From the NCBI GenBank assembly GCA_002385815.1, contig DGEE01000023.1, positions 1-14,540 of the forward strand: a stretch of 14,540 bases of DNA. The letters are read 5' to 3'. Source of the DNA: Hungateiclostridiaceae bacterium UBA3934. GTDB taxonomy: Bacteria; Bacillota; Clostridia; Acetivibrionales; DTU013. Every line of letters starts with the position of its first letter. Position 1 is the first letter of the stretch. The position numbers and the translations under genes were made by a program. A model generated the notes under the pieces. That model had not been told where the DNA came from. It saw only the letters and a list, made by a program, of their open reading frames with translations, and made no database searches. Positions 8,121-14,540 of this stretch are shown one piece after another.

Positions 8121-8350
8121 GGGTTGAGGACCTGTTTTCATGGGTATATCGTCTAAAGAAGAGACCGGATCAGATGGAGACAGTATTTTGGCTTCAGGAG
8201 GGCAGATATATCTGCTGCCGCGCTGTGACACCCCTGTCCGCAGCGCAGTTCATTCACCGAAAATTGCCCGGACAGAAATGTTATAATGTAGATATGCGTC
8301 AGATGCGGGAATTTTTTGACCCGCACAGGAAAAAGAACGGAGGCTGGTTA
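8121..8350 (+). promoter_or_regulatory. Regulatory region of DUF624 gene: extended -10 promoter, palindrome and hairpin
   Basis: The extended -10 TGTTATAAT lies at 8279-8287 (TG at 8279-8280, TATAAT at 8282-8287). It has no good -35, which is tolerated for extended -10 promoters. Transcription would begin near 8293. Upstream are a perfect 14-bp palindrome GCAGATATATCTGC at 8202-8215 and a GCGCTG/CAGCGC inverted repeat at 8220-8246. Either could be an operator. An open frame from ATG 8174 crosses this region, but it has no ribosome site and would begin upstream of this promoter. Confidence 0.6.
8339..8343 (+). promoter_or_regulatory. Ribosome binding site selecting a TTG start
   Basis: GGAGG at 8339-8343 stands 7 bases before TTG at 8351. 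It is the only good Shine-Dalgarno near this gene; ATG codons at 8294 and 8303 have none and lie at or within about 10 bases of the predicted transcript start. Confidence 0.75.
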
Positions 8351-9037
8351 TTGGCTAAATTTTTCTCATATGAAAGTAAAACTGCACAGGTCCTTGCCCG
8401 CATCTGGGATCTGTTGTTGCTGAATTTCCTGTTTTTACTCGGTTCGCTGCCGATCCTGACATTTGGTGTATCTGCGATAGCTGCTTACAGTGTAATGATG
8501 AAAGTAATCGAGGACAGGGATACCGGCATCGTTAAAGAATACCTCCGCGCTTACAGGGCGAATCTGAAGCAGGGGATGGTACTGTCAGGCGTGACCATTA
8601 TCCTGATCATAGCAGTCGGAGCTGACTTCTTCCTGTTTGAAAATGTCAATGGCAACCCGCTGATATTTCTGATACTGGGCATTTTGAGTCTGGTACTGTT
8701 CCATGTACACTTTTTTTATGCTTTTGCTCTTGCGGCAAGGTATGACAACACGATTTTCCGCCACCTGACAAATTCGAGGATCATATTTTCCCGCTTCCTG
8801 GTGCGGTCACTGATTTGTACTGCCCTTGTCGCTTTCGAAGTATGGCTTTTTTTCTTCTATGACTGGCTGCTTCTCTATGTCGGCGTGTTTATCGCGCCGA
8901 TGCTGATAATCGGGACCAAGAGCGCTTTTGCCATAAAACTTTTCCACGAGATCGAAGCAGAAAACGGAGTTGCAGAAGGAAACCAGGACATGAGTGACGG
9001 GGACATGGATGACGAAGACTTGAGTGGCGAGGAGTAG
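8351..9037 (+). CDS. DUF624 (YesL-like) membrane protein, TTG start
   Basis: A small integral membrane protein of the DUF624/YesL family, 228 residues from TTG 8351. This start places M-A-K-F-F-S-Y-E-S at the N-terminus, followed by the family hallmark IWDLLLLNFLFLLGSLPILTFGVSAI at 18-43. That matches the family's usual beginning (an FF..D/E-S motif, an N-terminal helix, then a LPI(V/L)T.G pattern). Four to five membrane helices can be seen; the protein ends in a very acidic tail (about residues 205-228, ending DMDDEDLSGEE). The biochemical role of the family is unknown, but its genes often sit next to LplABC-type sugar importers in Bacillota (family knowledge), as here. The stop is TAG. It has its own promoter and the operon terminator upstream, so it is probably a separate transcript. 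The ATG at 8294 would add 19 residues and is the main alternative. Confidence 0.85.
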   Translation: MAKFFSYESKTAQVLARIWDLLLLNFLFLLGSLPILTFGVSAIAAYSVMMKVIEDRDTGIVKEYLRAYRANLKQGMVLSGVTIILIIAVGADFFLFENVNGNPLIFLILGILSLVLFHVHFFYAFALAARYDNTIFRHLTNSRIIFSRFLVRSLICTALVAFEVWLFFFYDWLLLYVGVFIAPMLIIGTKSAFAIKLFHEIEAENGVAEGNQDMSDGDMDDEDLSGEE

Positions 9038-9070
9038 CCCATACTGATCTGGCCGCCGAATGAAGCGATA

Positions 9071-9114
9071 TTGAATTCCGCATACGGAATATTGTATATT
9101 ATAATAGCTATTAT
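9071..9114 (+). promoter_or_regulatory. GH9 gene promoter with two operator-like palindromes
   Basis: TTGAAT (9071-9076) and TATATT (9095-9100) with an 18-base spacer form a plausible sigma-A promoter; TATAAT at 9100-9105 is an alternative -10. The inverted repeat ATTCCG-CATA-CGGAAT (9075-9090) fills the spacer and overlaps the -35. A perfect 14-bp palindrome ATAATAGCTATTAT (9101-9114) lies at the predicted transcription start. Both positions suit repressor binding, but no repressor can be matched to them from sequence alone. Confidence 0.55.
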
Positions 9115-9154
9115 CAGAATAAGCTAATAAATATGATAGGAGACAGATACAGAT

Positions 9155-10069
9155 ATGACTAAAAGATGCACTAATAAGAAGAGCCAGGGATTTATACTGA
9201 ATACATCATCTGATTACTTCCAAAACATGGGCGTGGATGTGATGGCCTTCAGCGACATTTATCCGGAAGGGCATCAATCCGGCGTAAGCATTATCATGCA
9301 TGGCAACCGCGTTGCTACGAACGGTGATATACGCTTTGAACAGACACCGGGGCAGTGGCAGCCGGTACCAAAGCAAATCAGCCGTGAGGTGGACGAAGAT
9401 TCCAATACGATCACCACTACACTGTGTTACCCTGACAGGTCAAGGCATCTGAAAGGTTTCAACCCGATGATCTATCCGGATTTCGAGTTCAATTACAAGG
9501 TCATCGTCAAGGGTGAAGGAGAGTCGGTGAAAATCACTGTGGACCTGGACAGGCCCATACCGGAGAAGTTTGCTGGTAAAATATGCTTCAACCTGGAACT
9601 TTTCCCCGGCGCTTTGTTCGGAAAGCCGTGGATAATGGACGATAAGCACGGTATCTTCCCCGAGCAGCCCAACGGTCCTGTGATAAGGAAACCTTCCAAC
9701 CTCCTACATACCGGGGATTTCAGCCAGCCTGATGCAAAGGCGGATATAGAGCGCCTGACCGGCGGCAACAAGGGGTACAGTCCTATTGTCGCCGACGATA
9801 TCATCGCCGAGCCTTACGCTGTTGGGAAGCGTTTTGTCGTAAGACCTGACGATCCTTACAACCGTTTCATCGTAGAAAGCAAAGGCTCTGAGCTTAAGCT
9901 TTATGACGGACGTATGAACCACAACAACGGCTGGTTCGTGATAAGCAGTGAGGTGCCGCCAAATGTAACGGAAAAAGCGATCCAGTGGACTATAACGCCG
10001 AATGTCGTAGATAGCTGGTTACATATCCCTGTTGTCCAGGTATCGCAGGTAGGATATCACCCCAACTAG
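9155..10069 (+). CDS. GH9-type glycoside hydrolase, N-terminal part (ends at in-frame TAG)
   Basis: The first 304 codons of an interrupted gene. The start is ATG 9155 with AGGAGA at 9138-9143 (spacer 11). No signal peptide is present (MTKRCTNKKSQGF). Residues 1-290 appear to be a beta-rich accessory domain that I cannot name. The last residues, VVQVSQVGYHPN, are the start of the Ig-like N-terminal domain (CelD_N type) found before GH9 catalytic domains. There the frame meets TAG at 10067-10069. The frame continues without any shift as AKIAVIELD, exactly as the Ig-like domain should. The TAG therefore replaces a sense codon, most simply CAG (Gln). As it stands, this piece carries no catalytic residues. 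Confidence 0.85.
   Translation: MTKRCTNKKSQGFILNTSSDYFQNMGVDVMAFSDIYPEGHQSGVSIIMHGNRVATNGDIRFEQTPGQWQPVPKQISREVDEDSNTITTTLCYPDRSRHLKGFNPMIYPDFEFNYKVIVKGEGESVKITVDLDRPIPEKFAGKICFNLELFPGALFGKPWIMDDKHGIFPEQPNGPVIRKPSNLLHTGDFSQPDAKADIERLTGGNKGYSPIVADDIIAEPYAVGKRFVVRPDDPYNRFIVESKGSELKLYDGRMNHNNGWFVISSEVPPNVTEKAIQWTITPNVVDSWLHIPVVQVSQVGYHPN
10067..10069 (+). other. In-frame TAG interrupting the GH9 gene
   Basis: This single TAG splits one 832-codon frame (9155-11650) inside the conserved QVGYHPN-x-AKIAVIE stretch. Both sides are in the same reading frame, so no indel is involved. It is a nonsense mutation (C to T from CAG), a sequencing or assembly error, or a site of readthrough. TAG is used as a normal stop by two other genes here (5046-5048 and 9035-9037), which argues against wholesale recoding. 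Confidence 0.9.
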
Positions 10070-10123
10070 GCGAAAATAGCAGTCATCGAACTCGACAGGC
10101 GAGACAGCAGGCGCAGCAAAGCG

Positions 10124-11650
10124 ATGCTTATCAGAATAACAGAGAATGGGGAAGAAGAGGTTCTCTCGGCTGAAGCGCAGGAATGGGGACGTTTTCTCCG
10201 CTACAATTACCTGAAATTCGACTTCACTGACATAAGGGAAGAAGGTTTATATAAAATACGCTACGGCACATCGGAGACCTCCGTTTTCCGTATCGCCGGG
10301 GATGTATACGACCGTGGTATCTGGCAGCCGGTGCTGGAATACTTCCTTCCGATACAGATGTGTCACATGAGGGTAAGTGAGAAATACCGCGTATGGCATG
10401 GGCTTTGCCATGATGATGACGCCCGGATGGCCCCGGTGGATCATAACCACTTTGACGGATATGTGCAGGGTCCTTCCACGCTGACTCAATACAAGCCGGG
10501 AGATGTGGTCCCTGGCTTGAATGTCGGCGGGTGGCATGATGCTGGAGATTTCGATCTTCGTGTGGAGTCGCAGTCCGGTGAATTCTATATACTGACCCTG
10601 GCATACGAAGCTTTTAATGTCGACTATGATGTGACCACCATCGATCAGGAGAAAAAAATAACCGAGATCCACCAGCCTGATGGCAAAAACGATATACTGC
10701 AGCAGATCGAGCACGGAGTTCTTTCTGTGGTGGCTGGATATCGCGCATTGGGCAGGCTCTATCGCGGCATTATTAGCAACGACCTGAGGCAATATGTCCA
10801 TCTTGGCGACAGTGCGACCATGACAGACGGCATCAAAGGAAATGATGATGATCGATGGGTGTTCACAGAAGACAATCCCGTGAGGGAATTGACGACTGCA
10901 GCTCATCTGGCTGCGGCCTCCCGTGCATTGAAGGGATTCAACGATGAGCTGAGTGATGAGGCATTACAAATCGCACGTGAAATCTATAAAATCACGGATG
11001 GGACTGGCAATGCCGCTACAGCGAAGCTGCATGCGGCTGCCGAATTGCTCATCAGCACCGGTGAACGGGAGTACAGGGACTTTCTTTTGTCGCAAACTGA
11101 TCTTATAGTCGATAATATAGAAAAAACGGGCTGGTTTATCGGTCGGACAGAAAAAGCCATCAATGATACCGGCTTCACAAAGGCGATACGGAGTGCGTTA
11201 CCGGGTTTGAAGGAGAAATACGAGCAGCAGAGCGCCGAAACGCCTTACGGCATACCCTATCGACCGCACATATGGGGAGCGGGCTGGATGATCCAGAGAC
11301 TGGGCTTCCAGTACTATTACCTATATAAGGCTTACCCTGATATATTCAGCCCCGATCTGATTTTCAATTCATTGAACTTCGTTCTGGGATGCCATCCGGG
11401 CTCCAATGCTATTTCATTTGCGTCCGGAATAGGAGCAGAATCGGCGACGGTAGGCTATGGGCTCAACCGTGCCGACTGGTCGTATATCCCGGGCGGCGTG
11501 ATCTCGGGGACTGCACTGATACGCCCGGACTTTCCGGAGCTGCTGACATTCCCGTACCTTTGGCAGCAGACGGAATATGTGCTGGGAGGGGGTTCTTCCT
11601 GCTTCATGTTCCTGGTGCTTGCAGTGCGGCAGCTGATCAGGGGAGGGTGA
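10124..11650 (+). CDS. GH9-type glycoside hydrolase, catalytic part (after in-frame TAG)
   Basis: The catalytic portion of the interrupted gene; homologous sequence actually resumes at 10070, and 10124 is only the first ATG, without a ribosome site. It contains the rest of the Ig-like domain (to about 10300) and an (alpha/alpha)6-type GH9 domain. Key residues, numbered from 9155 with the TAG as codon 305: GGWHDAGDF with Asp462 and Asp465, the GH9 nucleophile-activating aspartate motif (DAGD), and near the C-terminus WQQTEYVLGG with Glu807, in the place of the family's catalytic acid. FVLGCHPGSNAISF also fits the GH9 FVLG.NP region. The lack of a signal peptide suggests a cytoplasmic enzyme acting on imported oligosaccharides (inference). 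The family includes endoglucanases, beta-glucosidases and exo-glucosaminidases, so the substrate is open. The downstream half is unlikely to be translated alone. Confidence 0.88.
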   Translation: MLIRITENGEEEVLSAEAQEWGRFLRYNYLKFDFTDIREEGLYKIRYGTSETSVFRIAGDVYDRGIWQPVLEYFLPIQMCHMRVSEKYRVWHGLCHDDDARMAPVDHNHFDGYVQGPSTLTQYKPGDVVPGLNVGGWHDAGDFDLRVESQSGEFYILTLAYEAFNVDYDVTTIDQEKKITEIHQPDGKNDILQQIEHGVLSVVAGYRALGRLYRGIISNDLRQYVHLGDSATMTDGIKGNDDDRWVFTEDNPVRELTTAAHLAAASRALKGFNDELSDEALQIAREIYKITDGTGNAATAKLHAAAELLISTGEREYRDFLLSQTDLIVDNIEKTGWFIGRTEKAINDTGFTKAIRSALPGLKEKYEQQSAETPYGIPYRPHIWGAGWMIQRLGFQYYYLYKAYPDIFSPDLIFNSLNFVLGCHPGSNAISFASGIGAESATVGYGLNRADWSYIPGGVISGTALIRPDFPELLTFPYLWQQTEYVLGGGSSCFMFLVLAVRQLIRGG

Positions 11651-11662
11651 GCCTATGCCTGT

Positions 11663-13183
11663 TTATGGGAAAACCACATTGAAGTCTTTAGTCTCCAGCT
11701 GTCCATATATATCTTTGATTGGCATGTAATTTGCTATCGGGTTATTTGACAGAAACAGTGACTTCAGATTTACTAATCCCTTGAGAGCGGCGATATCAGA
11801 GATATTGTTGTCTGACAGATCCAATTCTTCCAGGTTTACCAACTCCGAAATGCTGCTTATATCGTTTATTGAATTGTTGGAAACTTTCAGTACTTTCAGG
11901 TTTTTGAGTTTTTTCAGCACACTGATGTCACTGACTTTGTTGAATGTCAGATCCAGATAGCTCAGGTTTTCCAGTTTGGCCAAATGGGAAATGTCGATTA
12001 TTTCATTTGCTCCCGCATAAATCCAGGTCAGTTTGTCAAGGTTTTCTACCAGCTTGAGATCCGACAAATTTAGTCCGTTCAAGCTTAGCTGTTCCAGGTT
12101 TCTCAGGCTGGATACCGGTGTGATATCTACGATCGGATTATTTCCAATACCCAAAGTTTCCAAATTTGCAAGTGATTCTAATGGCTTGATGATGTTGATT
12201 TTATTAACCGAAAGATCAAGAAACTGCAGATCTGTAAGATTGCTCAGAGTATCGATGTTTTTGATTTCATTCCTGGCTGCCAGGAGGGCTGTAAGGTGTA
12301 CAAGCCCGCTCAAAGGTTCAAGATCGGTTATTTTGTTATCAGTGATATACAACTTCTTAAGATTTTTGCAGTATTGCAGCCCGTCGAGCGAAGAGATACC
12401 CGAATTGCGGGCATCTATTGATTCGATTTTTTCCAGTTCATAGGCAAAAAGTTCCCCTTCCTTTTTCCCTATTATCTCTCTGATTTTCGCTTCCAGGTTC
12501 GGATCCTTTATGGTTACCGGTTCAAGAGAAATGAACCCCGCACCGGCTGCAGCTTCCATATCGATTGCGCCTTCGTAAACAAGCTTCTCCAGCAGCGTGG
12601 TGCCCGAATCCTTGACATTTGTTGAGAGAGCATTCACTATGATACCTACGATATCATCCCTGATAAAACTGTCCTTGCTCGTGTAATAATATACTTCCTC
12701 GTTGTTGAGCAGTCCGATCTGAACAGCCTTTTCAAGGCATTGGCTGTACTTGAAATCGCCTTTCTGGTCACTGTAGCCCAGTACCCTCAAAATAAATGTT
12801 ACGAACTGCTGCAGTGAAACATATTCCGATGAGCCGTATAAGGTAGAGGAAATACCGGTGGTTAGTTTATTCGTATACAGATAACCAACATATTTGTCAG
12901 CCCATGATTGAACGTCGGAAAACGGGTGAGAATAATTCCCATTGAGTACTTCTTTTTCTTTCCCGATCAACCGGACGATCAGTGCAGCGGCTTCAGCTCT
13001 CGTAAGCTGTCTTTCCAATCCAAATCCTGCTGAATCACCTTTAAATATACCGATTTTTGACAATCTTTCTGCATTTTCGGCGTTCCTGATATCACCGGTG
13101 ACAGAGAATGAGACCTGAGCAAACACGATCGTAAAGATAAGGGAAACCGTTATCAAAGTACACAAGAATCTTCTCATACGCAT
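11663..13183 (-). CDS. Secreted SLH-domain and internalin-type leucine-rich repeat protein
   Basis: A surface protein of 506 residues from ATG 13183. An N-terminal signal peptide (MRMRRFLCTLITVSLIFTIVFA) is followed by SLH-like repeats at about 31-190. They contain the TRAEAAALIVRLIG and PFSDVQSWADKYVGYLY motifs that anchor proteins to S-layer or secondary wall polymers. Residues about 253-496 are eleven 22-residue internalin-type leucine-rich repeats (L..L.LS.N.I.DI..L..L.N). There is no LPXTG. The start is chosen because AAAGGAAG lies just upstream of ATG 13183; starts at TTG 13213 or ATG 13201 would add 10 or 6 residues but lack a ribosome site. It probably mediates protein or surface contact. 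The gene is more AT-rich than its neighbours, and it is convergent with the GH9 gene, with 12 bases between stops. No link to the sugar locus is evident. Confidence 0.88.
   Translation of the reverse strand: MRMRRFLCTLITVSLIFTIVFAQVSFSVTGDIRNAENAERLSKIGIFKGDSAGFGLERQLTRAEAAALIVRLIGKEKEVLNGNYSHPFSDVQSWADKYVGYLYTNKLTTGISSTLYGSSEYVSLQQFVTFILRVLGYSDQKGDFKYSQCLEKAVQIGLLNNEEVYYYTSKDSFIRDDIVGIIVNALSTNVKDSGTTLLEKLVYEGAIDMEAAAGAGFISLEPVTIKDPNLEAKIREIIGKKEGELFAYELEKIESIDARNSGISSLDGLQYCKNLKKLYITDNKITDLEPLSGLVHLTALLAARNEIKNIDTLSNLTDLQFLDLSVNKINIIKPLESLANLETLGIGNNPIVDITPVSSLRNLEQLSLNGLNLSDLKLVENLDKLTWIYAGANEIIDISHLAKLENLSYLDLTFNKVSDISVLKKLKNLKVLKVSNNSINDISSISELVNLEELDLSDNNISDIAALKGLVNLKSLFLSNNPIANYMPIKDIYGQLETKDFNVVFP
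11696..12427 (-). repeat. Eleven 66-bp leucine-rich repeat units
   Basis: Eleven consecutive 22-codon units, from IESIDARNSGISSLDGLQYC to LKSLFLSNNPIANYMPIKDI, keep constant length and a conserved N-x-I/L core. Unit 6 has lost the usual Asn-Ile core (GLNLSDL). The constant 22-residue period is the internalin-like subclass. Confidence 0.88.
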
Positions 13184-13266
13184 TTTCCTGCTTCCTTTCA
13201 TTTTATTTTCCAATACTGACTTGCTGTTTATACAACCTTGATTTTCGTGTTTTCCATGTATTGCGA

Positions 13267-13394
13267 CAACATGTTTCTAATTTAGACAATATATTACACT
13301 ACATGCATATTATATTGTGGTTTATATATTATTGTCAATAAATGAACGACACGACATTGCCTGAGGAGTCCTGGATGCCATAATCAACATGTTG
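13267..13394. promoter_or_regulatory. Two CAACATGTT sites flanking the divergent promoters
   Basis: CAACATGTTT at 13267-13276 and CAACATGTTG at 13385-13394 (the second a perfect 10-bp palindrome) lie 118 bases apart, one on each side of the minus-strand promoter. They could be paired operators for a shared regulator, or chance. The intergenic stretch from 13184 to 13504 holds nothing else I recognise apart from the two promoters; the direct repeat TTGCCTGA (13360 region and 13393-13399) is minor. Confidence 0.3.
13309..13338 (-). promoter_or_regulatory. Sigma-A promoter of SLH-LRR gene
   Basis: On the minus strand, TTGACA (13338-13333) and TATAAT (13314-13309) are both perfect consensus hexamers with an 18-base spacer. 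Transcription would start near 13302, leaving a leader of about 120 bases before ATG 13183. The region is AT-rich, as expected for a strong promoter. Confidence 0.85.
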
Positions 13395-13400
13395 CCTGAC

Positions 13401-13429
13401 TTGAAACAATAAATTCAGCTTTATAAAAT
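13401..13429 (+). promoter_or_regulatory. Putative promoter of DUF2161 gene
   Basis: TTGAAA (13401-13406) and TAAAAT (13424-13429) with a 17-base spacer are a reasonable sigma-A promoter facing the DUF2161 gene. The leader would be about 70 bases. Confidence 0.55.
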
Positions 13430-13504
13430 GCTGATTTGTCAAACAAGGAATTATCTTTTATATGACGAAATACAATAAGAAAACGATTTAAGTGGTGAAT
13501 AGCT

Positions 13505-14272
13505 GTGGCGCATAAAAAGCCGATACATGAAACCGATCTGTACGAGCCTATCCGGGAGTATCTCGAGGAGTTGGGATACGAGGTCCAGGGAGAAGTGAAA
13601 GGATGCGACCTTGCCGCGGTCATGGGGGATGACCTGATCGTGGTGGAGATGAAAACATCTTTCAACCTGAAGCTTCTTAGCCAGGCAGTCAAACGCCAGA
13701 GGGTGACTGATTCGGTTTATGTGGCAATACCGTATCCAAAGGGCGGCAAGAGGACCGCTGCGTGGAGAGACATGTGCATCCTTTTGCGCAGGCTCGAGAT
13801 AGGGCTCATAACGGTCGACCTGGCCAAAGACGGCGGAAGGGTGGAGGTGCATTTCCACCCCCATACCTTTGACCGCCTTAAAAGCCTTCGTGCGAATAAA
13901 CGGGTAAGGTACAGCATTATAAAGGAAGCTGAGGGAAGAAGCGGACACTACAATACGGGAGGAACCACCAGGACCAGGCTGATCACAGCTTACAGGGAGC
14001 AGGCGATCCATATAGCATGCTGCATGATGAGATACGGCGACATGTCCCCTGCTCAGCTGCGGAAAATTGGCACAAGCCCCAAAACACCGAATATATTGAG
14101 AGACAATTATTACGGCTGGTTCACCCGGGTGTCGCGGGGGATTTACAAACTTGAGGATTCTGCACGCGAATTTCTGGAGGAATATCCTGAACTGGCAGAA
14201 CATTATATGAACTTGATAGCGGAGATGGAACAAACGCGATCTTTGGAAATGAATGAAAACCAGTGTGAATGA
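13505..14272 (+). CDS. DUF2161 family, PD-(D/E)XK-like putative phosphodiesterase
   Basis: A cytoplasmic protein of 255 residues matching the DUF2161 (COG5482-type) family pattern. The N-terminus HETDLYEPIREYLEELGYEV leads to GCDLAAV and DDLIVVEMKTSF. Asp35 with Glu48-Met-Lys50 is the D...ExK metal-site arrangement of the PD-(D/E)XK nuclease superfamily. The segment NLKLLSQAVKRQRVTDSVYVAIPYP is also typical. The C-terminal part (about 185-235, with REQAIHIACCMMRYG and NYYGWFTRVSRGIYKL) looks like a winged-helix DNA-binding module. The start is GTG 13505 with only a weak ribosome site (GGTG, 7 bases before). Function is unknown for the family; nucleic-acid or cyclic-nucleotide cleavage is a prediction from the fold. 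It stands alone, divergent from the SLH-LRR gene. Confidence 0.88.
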   Translation: MAHKKPIHETDLYEPIREYLEELGYEVQGEVKGCDLAAVMGDDLIVVEMKTSFNLKLLSQAVKRQRVTDSVYVAIPYPKGGKRTAAWRDMCILLRRLEIGLITVDLAKDGGRVEVHFHPHTFDRLKSLRANKRVRYSIIKEAEGRSGHYNTGGTTRTRLITAYREQAIHIACCMMRYGDMSPAQLRKIGTSPKTPNILRDNYYGWFTRVSRGIYKLEDSAREFLEEYPELAEHYMNLIAEMEQTRSLEMNENQCE

Positions 14273-14540
14273 TCAGCGGAGGAAATAAAGCATATCAGAG
14301 ACATCCTGTTTGTATAATCCTGCTGAAGAGCTAACCAGGCTTGTCAAACAGACTATGCCGGGATGAACGGTGGCGCCGGAGCGAAGCGGCTAGCGACTTT
14401 ATGATGCTTGTCTGTAGCGTTTTCAGACTTCGGGTGACTGGCCCCGCTGACTATCAACTTTTCTACGTTTGTCAGTGGTGCTTTTGGGTTTCTGGACACG
14501 TGGTATTGAGGATAGCCAGCTTTCGAGCGTTTGCCCCTGC
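14273..14540. other. Unassigned 268-base right end with inverted repeats
   Basis: No gene or known RNA is recognised. A GGAGG at 14278-14282 is not followed by a start codon at a usable distance. Inverted repeats can be seen: GTCTG/CAGAC (14409-14427 region), CCGCTGAC/GTCAGTGG with one wobble (about 14444-14478), and GCCG/CGGC around a GAGCGAAG loop (14373-14391 region). Long frames are open to the window edge on both strands, but none resembles a known protein. It could be a structured RNA, the edge of a mobile element, or plain intergenic DNA. Confidence 0.35.

Noticed and set aside
8174..8350. Upstream ATG 8174 as the DUF624 gene start
   Set aside because: It lies upstream of the predicted promoter, has no ribosome site, and adds 59 residues without family similarity.
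9155..11650. Genome-wide reassignment of TAG to glutamine
   Set aside because: Two other genes in the window end naturally in TAG at the expected family length, and others use TGA and TAA, so TAG is a working stop here. Local readthrough is still possible.
12033..12443. 136-residue plus-strand frame inside the LRR gene
   Set aside because: It is the mirror of the leucine-rich repeats and shows no independent signals.
13451..14233. 260-residue open frame antisense to the DUF2161 gene
   Set aside because: The plus-strand product matches a known family with its metal-site motif; the antisense product resembles nothing.
14313..14318. TATAAT as a promoter at the right end
   Set aside because: There is no -35 at 16-18 bases, no proper extended -10 TGn, and no supported gene downstream.
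14333..14540. Open frames running off the right edge on both strands as partial genes
   Set aside because: Neither has a supported start, a family-like sequence or a ribosome site; two overlapping antisense frames cannot both be trusted.

Overview
The window looks like part of a draft or metagenomic contig from a Gram-positive, Clostridia-like member of the Bacillota. The basis is several Gram-positive surface signals: an LPXTG (sortase) protein, an SLH-domain (S-layer-type) protein, a lipoprotein with a long linker, and AGGAGG-type Shine-Dalgarno sites. The transporter is also of the LplABC/YtcP type with a DUF624 (YesL-like) partner. The genus cannot be told from sequence alone. The first 19 bases match the Nextera transposon mosaic end, so the left edge is a library artefact at a contig end.

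Layout, left to right. (1) 19-1020 is a LacI-family repressor that begins inside the adapter. (2) 1278-3458 is a cell-wall-anchored protein with three close copies and one diverged copy of a domain I cannot name, ending in LPKTG; a strong terminator follows. (3) 3567-8051 holds two carbohydrate ABC permeases and a solute-binding lipoprotein, closed by a textbook terminator at 8084-8120. The first permease has about 190 extra N-terminal residues with four predicted membrane segments. No ATPase is encoded here, which is common for this transporter class. (4) 8351-9037 is a DUF624 membrane protein, best read from a TTG start with its own extended -10 promoter. (5) 9155-11650 is one GH9-type glycoside hydrolase reading frame of 832 codons (stop included), cut by a single in-frame TAG at 10067-10069. 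It lacks a signal peptide. (6) On the minus strand, 13183-11663 is a secreted SLH plus internalin-type LRR protein, convergent with the GH9 gene (12 bp between stops). (7) Divergent from it, 13505-14272 is a DUF2161 (PD-(D/E)XK-like) protein. (8) 14273-14540 has no gene I can support but several inverted repeats.

Regions 1-5 read as a polysaccharide or oligosaccharide utilisation locus. The LacI protein probably senses an imported sugar, the surface protein may bind polymer at the wall, and the lipoprotein and permeases import oligosaccharides. The unsecreted GH9 enzyme, if functional, would cleave them in the cytoplasm. The substrate is not determined by the sequence; a beta-glucan or cello-oligosaccharide is a guess from the GH9 family alone. 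The SLH-LRR and DUF2161 genes appear unrelated to this locus and are transcribed from their own divergent promoters.

The most interesting items are the in-frame TAG in the GH9 gene, the unnamed tandem surface domain, the permease fusion, and the palindromes placed at the GH9 and DUF624 promoters. I see no CRISPR array, tRNA, rRNA or recognisable transposase.
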